A stretch of DNA of 64,000 nt from Atrichornis clamosus (GCA_013400975.1 WBMZ01011734.1:17501-81500), one strand, 5' to 3'. Positions 1 through 13,861 are shown, counted from the stretch's first letter. Notes: generated by a model not told the origin, from the sequence alone. Numbers and translations: made by a program.

Positions 1-3000
1 TTTTAGCATCCACACAAGGGAAAAATGGATTTTTGATGAGTTCTTATATGACCATATGTGGTATTAGTCAGTGTGAGGTATTGCTAGCGAGCTCATTGCT
101 TTCAAAAATCAAAGTTAAATGGTTCATCTATCATCAGAATTTGTGTCTGGGCGACTTGTCTGAACATCAGTATGATTTATGGTTTGAATTGGAGGAGTCA
201 ACCATGCATGTTTCTTAGTTTATCGTTTTATGCTGTCTTCAATTAAATGTCTATAAACACAGTGATGGCTTTATGACATTGTCCATCAATAAAGACTATC
301 AGATTTTGCATGAGAATATGTAATTTTCAGAAAAAATTATGACCTTTTGACTTCTATGTGCCCTGTTGTACATATGATATATACGGCATGTTTAGACTTC
401 AGTTTTTATCCCAGATCCATTTGATTTTAATCTCGCAGACTAATTAAGACAGTGGCCATATTTTATTTAACATAATTCAGATAGACTACCATCTAGGATT
501 TTTTGATGAAACCATCAAATAGTGATATATTCTGTAATAATAGTAAGATATAACAGGTGCACATTTCTAAAAGTATTTAGAAAACATATTATTTTAATTG
601 TACTAAAACAAATTGAAAGTTATATCAGAACAGTTTATTGCATATTGATTCAGTATTTGATTATTTTCAAGGTTGCTTTTTGTTCCCTAAGAAAAAATAA
701 CGCATACATTAAAATTAAATTAAATCATTCTGCAAAACGGATGAATACTAAAAAAACATAGGTTCTCATTTTCTTCAGGGACATTGAATAATGATACTTT
801 CACTCTTCATATTTATGAATTACGGTATAGTATACACAGTGGCAGCATATGTAGGTTGAATCATTTTCTGCACAGCTGTGCCCTGATATTGCTGTCGACA
901 ACTATGCATTGTAAAAAAAAAATATATATATAGTATTCCAGTTCTTAAGGCTATGCTGAATATCTTTTCAGTGTGATTTTATTGAAAAGTGTATATTATG
1001 TGATTTTTTTTCATATGCCATACAGGCTGAAGGTAGATAAAGCACCATCTAACTGAAATGTAGTTAGCATACCTTCCAAGTAAAATTTGGATTGAAGAAG
1101 GAAATATTTCATATGTAAAATCCAGCTAACAGGAACATCCATGTTCCTATCATCCTTCATATTCCAACAGAGGAAGTACATGAGACATGGGCAAATATGT
1201 GTCTGTTCAATGTTTCACCAACTCAGGTTGGTGAAATTCATAAACATAATGTATGCTCATTCCGGCCTGCCTAATATTCTTCTGAGCCTTTGTAAAGATG
1301 CCTACTGTAAATTTTTCTGTCCCATGAGGCCATGAGCCGAATTAATTTTTTGTTTGGTGCATTCTCACAAGTTACAAGTTGGCAGACACCAGATGGTGCT
1401 AGGGAGACAACTGTCAAGAATCTGTACATACTTAAGTCAAACATAAGTTAATAGTGTCTCAGGTTGTGCAGTTGAGTAGGTGCCTGCTGTTGGGTAGGCA
1501 GATCTTCCTTTTGTCATAACAATTAATAACCTTGCAAGTATGCCTTCTCCAGCTATGTCTCTCTCCGCAGTGCAACTTGAATGTTTCCGCTTTCAATTTT
1601 GCTTTATTCTTTAGCTAGGTAAGTAAAAATAAGGGAAAAAATAATGAATTTGTCACTACTGCTCATTATTTAACTGTTACCATCACATCTTTGTATTTTA
1701 AGCTGTAGCTAGGTGAGGTAGGATAAGCAAGTTGCTCTTGTGTAGGGTGCAAGGCATGTATAACAACATATACATGTAGAAGTTGTTTCAAAAATTTTCT
1801 CACGAGGTTTGTACCAATAAATAAATTATATAACTTTTATGACAGTGATGGGTAATGAAAAGATTCACATTTCTTTTGAGGAAAAAAAGAAGAAAAAAAG
1901 ACCTCCCATACTGGATATCTAGCTTTTCATAAGAGTAGTTTGAAATAGTCAAATCTGCAGCTCTTATACTCTGGAATTTTTGAGTATCTTGTATGAGTCA
2001 GAGGAGGTTTCTCAGCAGCTTACATCATAGCAGTTGTGTTTTATATGCAGTCTAATTGTAGGGTACCCTCATTTCAAGAAAAATATTTCATATCGCTTCT
2101 TGTAAAGCCATAATCCATCTGAAATAAACATATTCTGAAAAGTAACTGAGTCTTGCTGGACAAGTTTTTTTCTAAATGCTTTGCCATTTCAACCAGGCTA
2201 TGAGATTTACATTCTTTGTTGAGAATATGAATCTTTCCACATAGTGACATATGCAGCCATTTTCACTAGAGGACTGTTGGCCTGTAGTATATGATTACAT
2301 TTAAAACTGGACTTGGTAGTTCTTCTAGTCTCTTTGCAATTTGGGTTTTTCACTAGGTGCAATTATAGCCTCATTTTGTAGTAAAAGAATATTTTCTGGC
2401 TAAACATCTAAGGGAGCTGTGTAAGGACAAAATAGACTTGGTAATTTTTATTGAGTTTCTAGGGTTTTTTCTTCACATATGTGTTCCCTGAAAACCTGTG
2501 CATGCAGAGGAAAACATTTTTATGAAGACAATCTTTGATAAGATGAACTCAGCATTCTTGTATCTCTTTGTTAGTGTTCCTGCTTGCCATCCAGGATCTT
2601 ATATGACTGGCAGAAAAACAGTTATCAGAAAAATTTATGACATTGATCTTGGTTTCTAGTATAACGAAAATTATATTTATTGTATCTATCACCTAATTCC
2701 AGAACAGTAGTTTCTGCATAACAAGAGAGTCCAGGTAACATGAGCTGTTTTGGGATCCTCATATCACAGAGTGGATTAATTAATACTGTACCATCTTGAA
2801 CTTGGTTGCAGCCCATGTACTGTCTTTATTTAAGGCTAGACATCTAAATTTGATTACATTACATGTACAATATCAGTGTTTGGAATGTTAGGAGGTAGCC
2901 TGGCTACATTCTGGACATTGGTGAGCTGATACCTCAGCATATGGGCTTAATTTAAACAGACACTCAAGTAACTGTGTTTTACATTTACAAACAGCCAGTA

Positions 3001-3245
3001 CCTGAGAACAGTCTCTTGTGCAGGGAATCCCTGTAAAAGTGTCAGGAAGCTGTACTGCACAAGTCATCCTTGTTTTGCTCTGTTAAAAAAGTCAGCACTT
3101 TCTAATAGAAACCACATGGTGCTTTGGTTGGCTTTGTTATCTTATGCACAGAAAAGAGCTGCAATATGTGCTGACAAATGTGAACTCCTTCTGCTAGTGT
3201 ATCTGACAACCCCAAGAAAACCACGTCTTTAACAAAATTTAATTA
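1..3245. other. Unique AT-rich non-coding DNA
   Basis: No gene, recognisable transposon or RNA gene is visible. The longest frames here are about 60-80 codons, have no familiar motif and fit chance in AT-rich DNA. Small simple-sequence patches occur, for example a poly-A run passing into (TA)n near 913-932. A host regulatory element could be present but cannot be seen from sequence alone. Confidence 0.6.
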
Positions 3246-4330
3246 TATAGAATAATTGAATGATAGGATTATAGGAAAATTCAACTTGGAAAGGACCTCA
3301 GAAGATCTCTGGTCCAACCAGGTGGTCAAAACAGACTTGGTTATGACACCAATGAATTGTGCAGGGCTTTGTTCAGCCTAATATAACCACTTCCAGCACT
3401 TGATCTCCTGACTAAGGTTCTCCATTCTAAAGCTGCCTTGTTCCAAGTAATGTCTTTTGTCTTTCTTCTTCTCACCATCCACTATTGCAAAATGATGCAC
3501 TGATTTCATCTTAAAAACCTCATTCTAGTGATTGGAAGGCTGCTGCAACATTCTCTTCTCCAGGTATAACAAACCTGGATTTGTCAGCTTGTCTTCACAG
3601 GGCAGGAGATCCAGGTCCCTGACAAAGGTCCACAAATGAACTCATTTCAGTTTATCTTTGTATTTTTTCTTCTGGGGAATCCTGAACTAGACACAGATGT
3701 GATTTCATGAGTGCTGAGTAAAGGGGCAAAATAATTTCACTCTGTCTTCTGCCTGTATTCCTGCTCATGGAGCTGAGGATGCTGTTGGCCTTTTTTGCTA
3801 CCTGGGCACAGTGCTGGCTTATGTTCAGCTTGCCAAAAGTTGCAGCTCGTTTGCAGCTGAGCTGCTCTTCAAGCAACCTATCCCCAGTCTCGATCAGTGC
3901 AAGGATTTCTTCCTTCCTAGATGTAGAACTTGGCCTTTGTCCTTGTAGAATATCACCAGATTCCTGTCTGTCTGTTCCTTCAGCACTGAGTAGCAGCCAT
4001 GCTCTCAACTGTATTGACTTGTCTCCCCAGTATAGTATCACCCAGAAACTTGATGGGATTGCAGTGCAGTGCTTTCTCTGTTGTTGATTACGACATTAAA
4101 GAGGGGAGGTCCCAGTACAGAATCTGATGGTACTAGACTCCTTACTGGACTCCAGTTAGAGGATGACCAACTAACCACTGCCCCATTAACCCAAAAATTC
4201 AGCCAGCTTTTATACATCTAGCTGTACATTTATCCATATCACAATGACTTAACGCAGATATTGTGGGAGGCAGCCTTGAAGACTTTGCTCAAGTTGGTGT
4301 GAATTACATCTTTGTTATTACACAAGGATA
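3246..4330 (-). mobile_element. Decayed CR1 LINE, 5'-truncated, antisense
   Basis: This is a dead copy of CR1, a non-LTR retrotransposon. The plus strand opens with the reverse complement of the CR1 tail (cttggaaaggacctcagaag, then gtccaacc). The antisense of the C-terminal part of ORF2 follows. A minus-strand frame over about 3652-4041 still reads AQVAKKANSILSS and ILPLYSALMKSHL, matching the conserved CR1 blocks around AKKAN and PLYSALVRPHL after the reverse transcriptase domain. Beyond 3980 the text matches the antisense of the RT region (gaggggaggtcccagtacag; gaagactttgctcaagttgg). There are many small indels and stops, and no complete ORF. The terminal 8-mer repeat at 3246-3275 is degenerate (aattgaatgatagg-like). 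It is older than the copies at 19.1 and 33.3 kb, judging by decay. The exact 5' break near 4330 is uncertain. Confidence 0.88.
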
Positions 4331-4735
4331 GCTTAAGGGACTTGCAAAACATCTTTGCTGCACATTTAATCACAACTTTGAAAACAGAAACTACTTTTAG
4401 ACAAACATTTACACTTATTTCACAGTTGGTTATTTAAAATGGACACAAGACTAATAGTGAATGTGGAAGACTTCTGAGATAAGCATACAGGATAAATAAC
4501 TGAAAAGGCCTTGGTGTCTGAATAATATAAATAATTTAAATACTTTTAGAATCTTTTGAATTCATGCTGCTGGGATTAATCTCTAAATCAGCTTCTAGGT
4601 TTGGGAGTCTATCTGTAGTTATCAACATATGAGGAATGTGCTTGTACTTCTATGAAGAGACTAAATATTTAATGGAAATTAGACTGATCTTTTTCTTGGT
4701 CTTAAGTAGACACTTTGGTCAACTGAATGTTCAGC

Positions 4736-4763
4736 AAATGTTCTGAAGCAGTTCAGAACATTT
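4736..4763. repeat. Perfect 12-bp hairpin
   Basis: The arms aaatgttctgaa (4736-4747) and ttcagaacattt (4752-4763) are exact reverse complements separated by the 4-base loop gcag. A further aactg / cagtt pair lies outside, offset by about ten bases on the left. The half-sites TGTTCT and AGAACA are those of steroid-receptor response elements, but the order and spacing here are wrong for that consensus. It could be chance, a transposon relic or a small structured RNA. Confidence 0.6.
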
Positions 4764-5144
4764 CAGTTATTTTACTGCCTAGATGTCCAATAAATATGAA
4801 GCTTAGACGTCTAATACACATCGGCACTTATTTAAGCAGTATAAACTAAAAAACATATTAAAATTACTGATAAAAAACATTTCTGTAAGATTAAACTAGA
4901 TAATTTAAAAGCAATATTTTAGCTATGCAAGGTGTAAAGTATTTTAGTATTGACACTCTTGTCAATGTGCTGAAAACCTTAATGTGTGCATTGCCAAACA
5001 AATAATGGACATTTTGTCATCTCCTCCTTAATTTTCCAGTTGTTTGCTTCCTCATTTAGTTTAACAATTTTGAGCTTTCTGTTGGATTAAATAGTGTAAT
5101 GTGCAACACACCAATATGAGGGTGGATGACACTTGCCCAGATGT

Positions 5145-5167
5145 TTCAGCATTGATGAAATGCTGAA
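5145..5167. repeat. 9-bp inverted repeat
   Basis: The arms ttcagcatt (5145-5153) and aatgctgaa (5159-5167) are exact reverse complements with the 5-base spacer gatga. Nothing nearby suggests a function, and an inverted repeat this short can arise by chance in a 64-kb window. Confidence 0.45.
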
Positions 5168-7374
5168 CATTTGTTGTATTTGATTTGTTGTATTGTTGAC
5201 TTGTATTTTAAAAAACATTTGGGAATTTTATTAACCAAAAAGATTTTATTAGAACCAAAAAATTTTCAGTCTTAATCACACAATAATTAAAGATCCATAT
5301 GACTGCTGGGCATGATTTGTTAGCTTATGATTCCTGTAAAAAATGGTGGTTCCCCAAGCCACATTAGAAAGATGAAGGATTGCATGAATCAAAGATTCAT
5401 AAACCTAGTTATGGAGTGTCATCAGAAAATTAAGGACAGAATAAAAGATTATCTGTGATGGTTCAGAAGAAAAAGCAATGAAAGGAAGGGCAAACAGGAC
5501 TATATCAAATTCATCATTTGTAGTTATGTGATGTGGGCATATCTTTGCATCTCCTTCACTACTGTATATACTACAGTGAGCACTATAGTTCTGCCTACCA
5601 AAACCAAAAGAGCAAAGGCTCATAATGTTGGCATAAAAGTACTTCAATTTGGATATGTGCTCACCAAAGGGTTCTTGTGATTTATGCTGGTTTCAGGTTT
5701 TTGTATTTTTTATTTTTTCCTTAAACACAGGAGTATTTATGAGTTTGTTGGAATCCTAATGCTAACGGGTTTATTGAAATAAGTACTAGACCATAACATG
5801 AAAAACATAAAACATAAATTATAAAACATATAATATAGAATATATATAGTAGTTTTTTTCTGAGCACTTTTTTTTTTGGTATCACATGATTATGAGCAAA
5901 TAATTGCTATTTTCCCCACATTTAGATGCAGAATCTGAGATTTCTTCTGGGTTTATATGTAAAATATCCATATATTTATAAAGCTGCAGTACTTTAAGTA
6001 TGGTAAATCTTCCTTTATTTACATACACTTATTTTTAGAGTCACAACAGTACCTGATAAACTGCAAATGTCCAAATATAATTGTAATACTTTTCCGAAGT
6101 TTTTTTACTGTTTTAGTTCTGCCTCATAAAGCTGAGAGACACTCTTAAAACCAGCTTTTCTGATGCTTATACTAAACATTTGGAAAGTTAACACAACTTC
6201 TCTTGACTACTTCTGATTGCTAATATTAAAATGAAAAAAAAAAAAGAAACAAAAATCCATAAAATTCCTGAATATCCCAGCCTAAACTTTGGACACAGGT
6301 GAGTTAATTGATTAACATCTATTATAAATATTTAATATTGCTGTTTATGTTGTTTTTACAGGAGTTTGATCTGTAATCTTACCTTGTGTTTTAATGTTAA
6401 GCTTTGTTCCTTTCAGATGATTTTCTTACTGTAATTAGTGTTCCTTTACTGAGCTGTACTGTCTTCATGTAAAGAAAAGTTCAGAGTTGCATCTTTACAG
6501 TGAATGCTGAAACATTTTTGTGGAGAGAAATTATGGTATATTTAGTAGTTATCAATTTTTTATTTCTAAACTAAAGTGTTATATAAAGATAACATAATTT
6601 GCCTTGCAAAAGTAGAATATGAACAAAACCTGATGATGACTGTAAATTAGGAACTTAACTAAGAAAGAGGACCTAGCATGTTTAAAGTACAAATTTGCCA
6701 AAAGAGAACTCAAGTCTTAAAATATATCATGCTATTAACAAGACAAGCAGGGCAAGTAAAATGTATTCTGCTTAAAAGATACTCTGTAACTGTGGTTTAT
6801 TGACTGTGCACATATTAATTTTTCCTAACCTCATTCTTCTTTTAATATAGTCAGGCTACCAAGCAGAAACTTCCAATCTAAGTTTTGTTGGTTTTCTTTA
6901 TTCCTAAATTCCAGTCAGGAGAATTCCTTATTTATCTCAGCATGTTGTTGACTACAAGGTGGTTTATCAGCATATGAGAGTTTTCTAGATTCTTTAACTC
7001 TTTCAATTTACCTGGGGCTCTATCTTTTAGGAGTTGTATACATTCACTGGGAAATCTCTTCACTGCCCTTGAGTTTCACAGAATTTACAAATTGAAGTCT
7101 TAATATCTGTTTTGTATTTATATTCAAAAGCCTTTAAAACACCACAGTCTACTGATAGAAGTTGTCAGATTTGTTTCAGTGGCATTTGGGCCTAACCGGG
7201 CAAAGAGATGGAAAATCTATAATTAACATTATATCTGAGTGTGTGTTGCCTCGTTTTCTAATAATGCTTGAATGCCTACTTTATCTTTTTCCCTTTTCAA
7301 GAGAGAAAAGAGGGTGAAATACCATTTCTATTACCCAAAGACAGGATTAGCCAATTAGTCATATACAAATATCT

Positions 7375-8808
7375 GTGAACAGTTGGGATGAATCTGAGAG
7401 TGTTGATGGAGCTGGCTGTTATCATTGCAAGACTGTTGTCTAACCTCTTCAAAAGGTCATGAATTTTAGAGGATGTTTCCAATGACTGGAAAAAAAATAA
7501 ATGTCAGACTTATCATGAAAAATGGCAAGAGGAAGATCCAGGGGACTATGAGCTGGTCTGCCTCACCTGAGTGACTGGATAGGTGATGGAATAAATCCTC
7601 TTGGATGCCATTTTCAGAGGTGTGAAGGACAAAAAGGTATTTGGGAGCAACAAATATAGATTTAGGATGCACAAATCATCCCAGATCAACTTTCTATGAT
7701 GAGGTGAGATGAGTGCTGGTGCCGTGGACAAAGGGAGGGTCGCTGGGTGGTGTATACCTTGACTTGAACAAGGCCTTTTACACACTATTTTAAAGTCTCC
7801 TTATCATGAAAGTGGTGACATACATGCTGGATAAATGAATAATGAGGTAGATGGAAAATTGTTTGGCCTTCCAAGCCCAAAGAGCTGTGATAAGTGGTGC
7901 AAAGTTTGTCTGGTGGTAAAGTAGCATGTGGCTTCCTTCAGGGATAGGTACTGGGGCTGTTCAAAGTCTGTCTCCATTAATGGCTTGGATGGTGGGACAA
8001 GATGCATTCTCAGCAAATTTGTTCATGGTACCAAGTTGGGAGAACTGGTTGGTACACTGGAGCACTGTGGATAGATGCACAGAAGGACCTGGTCAGGCTG
8101 GAGAAATGCCAGAAACCTCATGAAATTCAACAGAAGCAAGTACAAAGTCCCATGCCAGGGAAGGAGTAACTGCATACAACAGTAGAGGCTGGTGGCAGCT
8201 AGCTGGCTGAAAACAAGAGCTTTGAAAAGCTTATGGACATCCAGTTGAATGTGATTCAGTAGCAAGAAGGTCAACTGCATTCTGAGCTCTATTACTAAGA
8301 ATGCAATCAGCAGTTTCAGGGACATGATCCTTCGGCCCTTGTTTGGCACTTCTGAGAGTGCTTTGAAGTGCTGTGTCTGGCTTTGGGCTCCCCATTTCAA
8401 GAAAGATATTATCATACTCAGGTGAGTCAAGTAAAGGTTGAGTGAGATGGCCAAGGAGCTGGAATACATGATGGATGAGGATAGGCTGAGGAAATGAGGT
8501 TTGTTTTGCCTTGACAAGAGAACTCTCAAGGGAGTCCTTGCTTCTGTCTGCAACTGAATAGATGGAGCCAGACTCTTGCCAGAAGTGTGCAGCGATACTT
8601 TGTGAGGAAAAGAACACAAGTGGGAAAAACTGGTTTTCTCATGAAGGTTCTCAAGTCCTGAAACTGGCTGCCCTGAGAGTTTGTGGCATGTCCATCCTCA
8701 GAGATGTTTGGGACTCGACTGGACACAGCCCTGTGTAATCTGCTCTAGTTAGAACTTCTTTAAGAAGAGGGTCATAGATCCCATCCTAAATTATTCTGTG
8801 ATTCCATT
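7375..8808 (+). mobile_element. CR1 LINE fragment covering ORF2 C-terminal half and 3' UTR
   Basis: This is a 5'-truncated, inactive CR1 copy in sense orientation. The successive landmarks are in the family order. These are the block after HPRVL (gtgttgatggagctggctg), the 'ccaggggactatgagctggtctgcctcacc' region near 7538-7567 (RT motif NYRPVSLTS), the YLDFSKAFDT region (taccttgacttgaacaaggc), the segment of the 'agaaggacctggtcaggctggag' type, and the 'ctttgggctccccatttcaagaaag' block (FWAPQFK). The tail then ends in ttattctgtgattccatt. Frameshifts and stops break every RT motif, so no product is expected. A 198-codon minus-strand frame at 8023-8619 is only the antisense shadow of this element. 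The 5' break could lie up to 30 bp upstream. Confidence 0.88.
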
Positions 8809-11800
8809 AAATTGTGAATTTGGCTCTGGCGATTAACACTTTTTATTACAGGAATTCTTTAAACATAAATCTTTAAAAAGACAGTTAATTTAGTATGGAA
8901 ACTGGAGCTGTCAAAGTACTCAAGATATCATAACCAAAGGATGCACCAGCCTGCCAACATTGTAGAGCTATGAAAACTGAACAGACTGTAACAGCAAAAT
9001 GTGTTTGCATTAGTGGATAGCGGGAAACTATGATTTATACCAACCACATTCAAACTGACATGAACATACCTTCCAAAATAGACATGTCCAATTAGTTAAA
9101 TTTATTTGTCCCTATCTAACATCCATTCCTTTGCCTTGGAAAGTACTTCTTCAACTTTTGGCTTTAGCTGGAGCCACTGTGCTCCTCAGTATTTTATCCA
9201 GAAACCTGCATGCCTGCTCAAAGGCAGGCACCAGTCAAAATGTTGAAAGCCTTATGATAATTCTCATTCCATCATACCTGTCAGTCTACACATCCTCTCA
9301 GCCACAGAAAGCAGTACGGATACTATTTACAGATAGAAAAGTGTATTACCAGTTTAATATTACTAAAAGGAGAAACCCATCTTTCTGTTTCCTTGACATA
9401 TCCCAAGCTTATTTTGCAACCTGTTACAAAGCAGTCAAGGTTGGCTAGTGCTGCACATCCTGACTCCAAACACATTTGCCACACACACTGCTTGTGGTAA
9501 ATTATAGTTTAACCATACCAATTACTATGTCCCAGACATTCACCATCAGCTTTTCCTCCAGTTCCATTTGCTGCTTCCTCATAAAGCTTCTGTTCTAGTT
9601 GAAAATGGGGTAGCAGCAATTATTTATTTTTGTCTCTTAATAAGAAAAACCTGTTCACCCAGCTGCTCGCTGTGCCTCCAAGATCAGGCCTTTGCTACAT
9701 GACTTTTCAAGAATGAAGTTTCCCTCTCCATTGATACTGACATACTGACTACATATCTGTAAACTCAGTTATTCCTCCCATCAACATGACAGAAGTGTCA
9801 CACTTCAGATTGTGAGTAAAAGAGACAGGCTGTGCACATAGCCCAAGCAGAACCAACCCCTTCACCTGGACGCATGATCTAGACAGCATAATCTAAATTT
9901 GTAGTTAGCTCTGCTTTGAGGAGGCAGTTGGACACGGTGCTTTTCATAAGTTTTTTTCTATAAATTGATCATGCTTCACTTGTAGTGAACTACACCTCAT
10001 AACAGGACCTAGAGCGTTCTTCAGTACTGTCTCCATGCCAGCAGTTTGTTGTTCTGCCACTGGATTTGCCAGTGTGAATGGATGGTGACCTTCTGCTTTA
10101 GCTTTAAAGACTCCCTGGGAGCTTGCTCTTCAGCCAGCTCTTCCTCCTAGAATTTCTCATACTTTTATGGAAAGAGGACTTGCTCCTACTCATTAACTTC
10201 AGACTGTGCCTCAGGCTCAGCTGTGTGTTTTGAAGGACAGACTATGCCATAAAGATTTTCCTGGAAATCTGTAAAACATGCAGGCAACATCACCAAATTT
10301 TTAGGATGTCAAAATCCAATTTTATTGCAAAGTGAATCTAGTAGTACAGCTCCAAGACTGCTCTAAAGAAGCAGCTAAAACGTATGAGAAGCCAATTCTG
10401 AAGAAATAGAAATTGTCTCCTATAAAGAGGAGGGAAAAAGATAAGAGGCAGTGGTTGGAATTTATGGTATCTAGAGACATTTGTAATCTGATTGGTCATA
10501 GTGCCTTTAGGGTTTGTCCTTGAAACAGTTTGAGGAGACAGTAATGTGTTTGGAAAGGAGTGTAGACTGCCTGAGTTTCCATACCCTTTCTCTACAACAC
10601 TGTTTTACTGATATGATAGCTCACTCCAGACTGAGACCACATAGCATTATGGACATTGAAATTGCACTGATGTCTAAAATGGATCAGGTTACTGCAGAGA
10701 CTGTCTGAACTTTGAACTTAAAACATGAGTACTTCCCTCTCTTTTTGCCATTGCCTCTCTGCATTACCTTAAACAAATCTGTTTATTTCTCATCGGGAAA
10801 ATGGGCAATAATAAAACCAATGTACCTTACACAGCAATTGTTAAGATTAATTAGTTAATGCTGTGGAGCTCGTTTATTCAGAGGCTTCCTATGGTCCAAA
10901 ATAGAGGCATATAGAAACAAAGGAAGAAATTGCTTGTTTAAACCAGACAGTTTCCTTGTTCAGAGAGAAAGAAAGGATAGATGTAGATTGTCTGAGATTT
11001 CAGTTTCCTTTTCTTTTGCCAGTTACATCTACATTTGGAAGACTAATGCTCTAATAATACTTGCTACTCATTTGGAAATTCAGATGAGACATTTGGGTTC
11101 CTTAAGTAGTTTTGCATTAGACTTAAGCTATCTCATAAATAAATGATGACTTAAAAAAATCTGTCTACATTTCATCTTATTATAGAAAGAAGGGCTATTA
11201 CAGAAAGAAAAACCCCAGGGTGTTACTGTATTGGTCCTTCAATATGTATGTCATATTATCATGTGCTTTAACCACTCCAGTCTTTAACAAATCAATTGAT
11301 TGTACTGTTCTTTGACCTCAGAAGCATTACATTGTATATTTTTAACTAATTTTCAGTTTTGCATATGTATATAAGTATATATAAGTAGAGATATTTGAAT
11401 ATATAAAGATATACAGATGTATATATATGCATTGTGTGTATGTACATATGTGCATGCACAATATAACTATAAATACATATATCTAAAGATTTTATCTTCT
11501 AAATTATTACATTTCTAAAGGAAAATGTGTTTTCTGAACAAGTTTATGCGAACCTGTCTGGTATCCTGTGTTCTTCATCAGTGGCAGAGCATGTTGCACT
11601 GGCTTTCCACCTCCATCAGACAGATTGCATCTACCTCAAATCTGACTGAGTTATCAGTGTAGGCATATTGATAGTTTAAATTCCTACCTGTAAAGTGAAA
11701 GGCTAGTTGAGCAGATAAACACATCAAAGACTATGAGGCATGTACTGAAATACATAATAAGGCTAGGTATTTATTTAAACCCAAGAGAATCACAATATTA

Positions 11801-13861
11801 TGATGATTTTATCCTGTTTGCTGAAAAAATCCAACACTTATTAAACATCTTCGAGAGTCTGATTCAGCAAAGCAATTAAGCATGAACTTAACTTGAAGTC
11901 AATATACTTAACCACTTGCCTATAACTAATTATGTTCTTAAATAGTTTGCTGAATTTGTAATTTAATATAAATGCATATGAAGTGTGAGGTTTTGACATC
12001 TTTTTTCAAAATACAACTTACAGGAGAATTTTTTACTTCATTTCTAATTGGTTTCTTCACATTGAGATTTTGCAACTGAAATCCAACAGCCTAATGCAAA
12101 ATAATATTTTTTTTTCTTCTTTAAAAATCAGATTATATCTATCAAGTATTTTTCACATCCTTTCCTGAAACATCATCTTACATCTCACTTATATACTCAT
12201 TTATGCTTTTATTTATATTTTCTTAAGTGAAAAAGTTTCTTATAGTAATTTTATGATTTCATGGGTAACTCTTCCCTTCTTATTCCCTTGTAAACTCTCT
12301 TAATTGCTCTGAAAATAGAATTCTAATAGACACGGTATGTTCATTTCAGTGTTTTCCTGTTATTCATTTGAGTTCATTTTCAGAAGAAAAATCCCTAATA
12401 TGGTTCCTAAAAACCAGTTTGTTGTGAGATTAAATGAATGGTAAAGTTATGAAAATGGCAATGTTTGCATTTTTTCCAACTGTACAAAAGTAAATATTTA
12501 GAAAAACAGTCAATGGAAAAAAACCCATGTGGAATAAGATGGCTTTTCAGACTCACTGATGCCAGGAATAATGCAGGAAAATCCACGGAGGTTACATTAC
12601 TAAAATCAACCAATATATTGAAAAGTTAGTTTTTATTACAGGCAACTGTGTTCCTCAAAATTGTGTGTTTTTTAATCACACTAAAATTAGCCTAAAACAT
12701 TGTAAATTTACCTCTTGCTTCACAGCTTTTTCCATCTTCTGCTTTATGACTTTTTTTCCCCCCACTATTTACTGCAATCAAGTGCTTTTCCAGTAATTGC
12801 TCCCATAATTTTTCCCGAAGCTGAGTCTGCAAGATGTTGCAGTAATCATTTAATCAGTAACAACACATTTTTGTATTCCTACGACATGATTAAATTAGTA
12901 TAGTTTACATGTGTTACATTTAGAGAAATCACTGACTCATCAAACAAAAATAAATATGGTAGTCTAATTAAACCTCTTCTGATTTTATATCATATAAAAA
13001 TTCTTGAAATAAGGTCAGGATTTTCTATGTTGATTATAAATAAGCAACTGTTTCTAACAATTTCATTATAGCTAAACCTAACTCACAGGAAAAAAAATGA
13101 AGTTAGACAAAATATCTCTAGCACTGCTAACTTAATTGGTCTGGTTCTGGAAAAATTAAGTTTGTTCTCATTGTCTTGCGAGATTGCTCTGATCTCTCAG
13201 CAAGAGTTTTGCCAAGACCTAAAAACAGCCCAAGATCTTTTTCAGACAGCAATACAAGATGTTTAAAAAATTGTGTAAGCAATAAATCATGAATGAAAAA
13301 TTTCTGAAACTGATAATTTATTCACTTCATTTGCAAATACATTTTATTCTTTGCCACATTTTTTCTATACATATTTGTTCATGTGTTGATGACTTTTTAC
13401 CTCTTTGCCGTCATTGGTTCAGTTTCTTCCAGCAGTATTAAAAAAAAAAAAACTTGAAGATAATGTATGACTTTTTTTTTTACCATGATTTATGAAACAG
13501 GACCTGTTTGAACCATTTTCAGACAAAATAGAGATTCAAACAGATAAGATGAAAACCTATGTGACTTCCTGTATACATTGGAGTTCTATCCAATAAGGAC
13601 TCTGTGCTGACAAAGTTCTAAGGAAAAGTAAAATATATTGTGCCTTCATGCTTTGGCAAACAGAAATGAATAAGCAAGTGGAGCTATTTCATAACTTAAA
13701 GGTCAGCCATAATTTCCTGGACATAATAAAATAGCCTTTTCAGTTAGTACAACTATAACTGTTCTAAAAAAATAGTATTTACTTCCATCTTTTAAACATT
13801 TTTACTATATAAACTGTATATACCTATAACAATTATTATATAGTCATGTTAGCATATCTTA
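8809..13861. other. Unique DNA with one unexplained more GC-rich patch
   Basis: No gene is recognised. The part from about 9130 to 10290 is visibly less AT-rich than its surroundings and holds a 105-codon plus-strand frame (9131-9448) that starts at TTG, with no known motif. On the minus strand, about 10080-10290 reads with several Glu/Lys-rich runs broken by stops. The rest includes an alternating purine-pyrimidine, TA-rich tract at about 11360-11500 and an A13 run at 13440-13452. No LTR ends or CR1 blocks were found. Confidence 0.5.
11360..11490. repeat. AT-rich low-complexity tract
   Basis: There are many tata, atgtat and gtatat units with no fixed period, including a short tgtgtgtatgtacatatgtgcatgcac stretch around 11434-11460 of alternating purine and pyrimidine. 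This is ordinary low-complexity DNA. The alternating part could adopt unusual helix forms, but nothing shows that it does. Confidence 0.5.

Larger units (their letters stand above)
4331..7374. other. Unique AT-rich DNA with small hairpins
   Basis: No gene or named repeat family is recognised. The stretch holds a perfect 12-bp inverted repeat at 4736-4763 and a 9-bp inverted repeat at 5145-5167, both listed separately. It also has an AT-rich tract at 5795-5850 and an A-rich run near 6232-6246. The frame at 5405-5647 on the minus strand has no recognisable motif. Confidence 0.55.

Noticed and set aside
4736..4763. Idea that the hairpin is a steroid hormone response element
   Set aside because: The half-sites are in the wrong order and ten bases apart instead of AGAACA-3-TGTTCT.
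8023..8619. 198-codon frame on the minus strand, the longest in the window
   Set aside because: It lies antisense to a CR1 copy whose sense-strand landmarks are clear. The protein matches nothing and the frame is a shadow.
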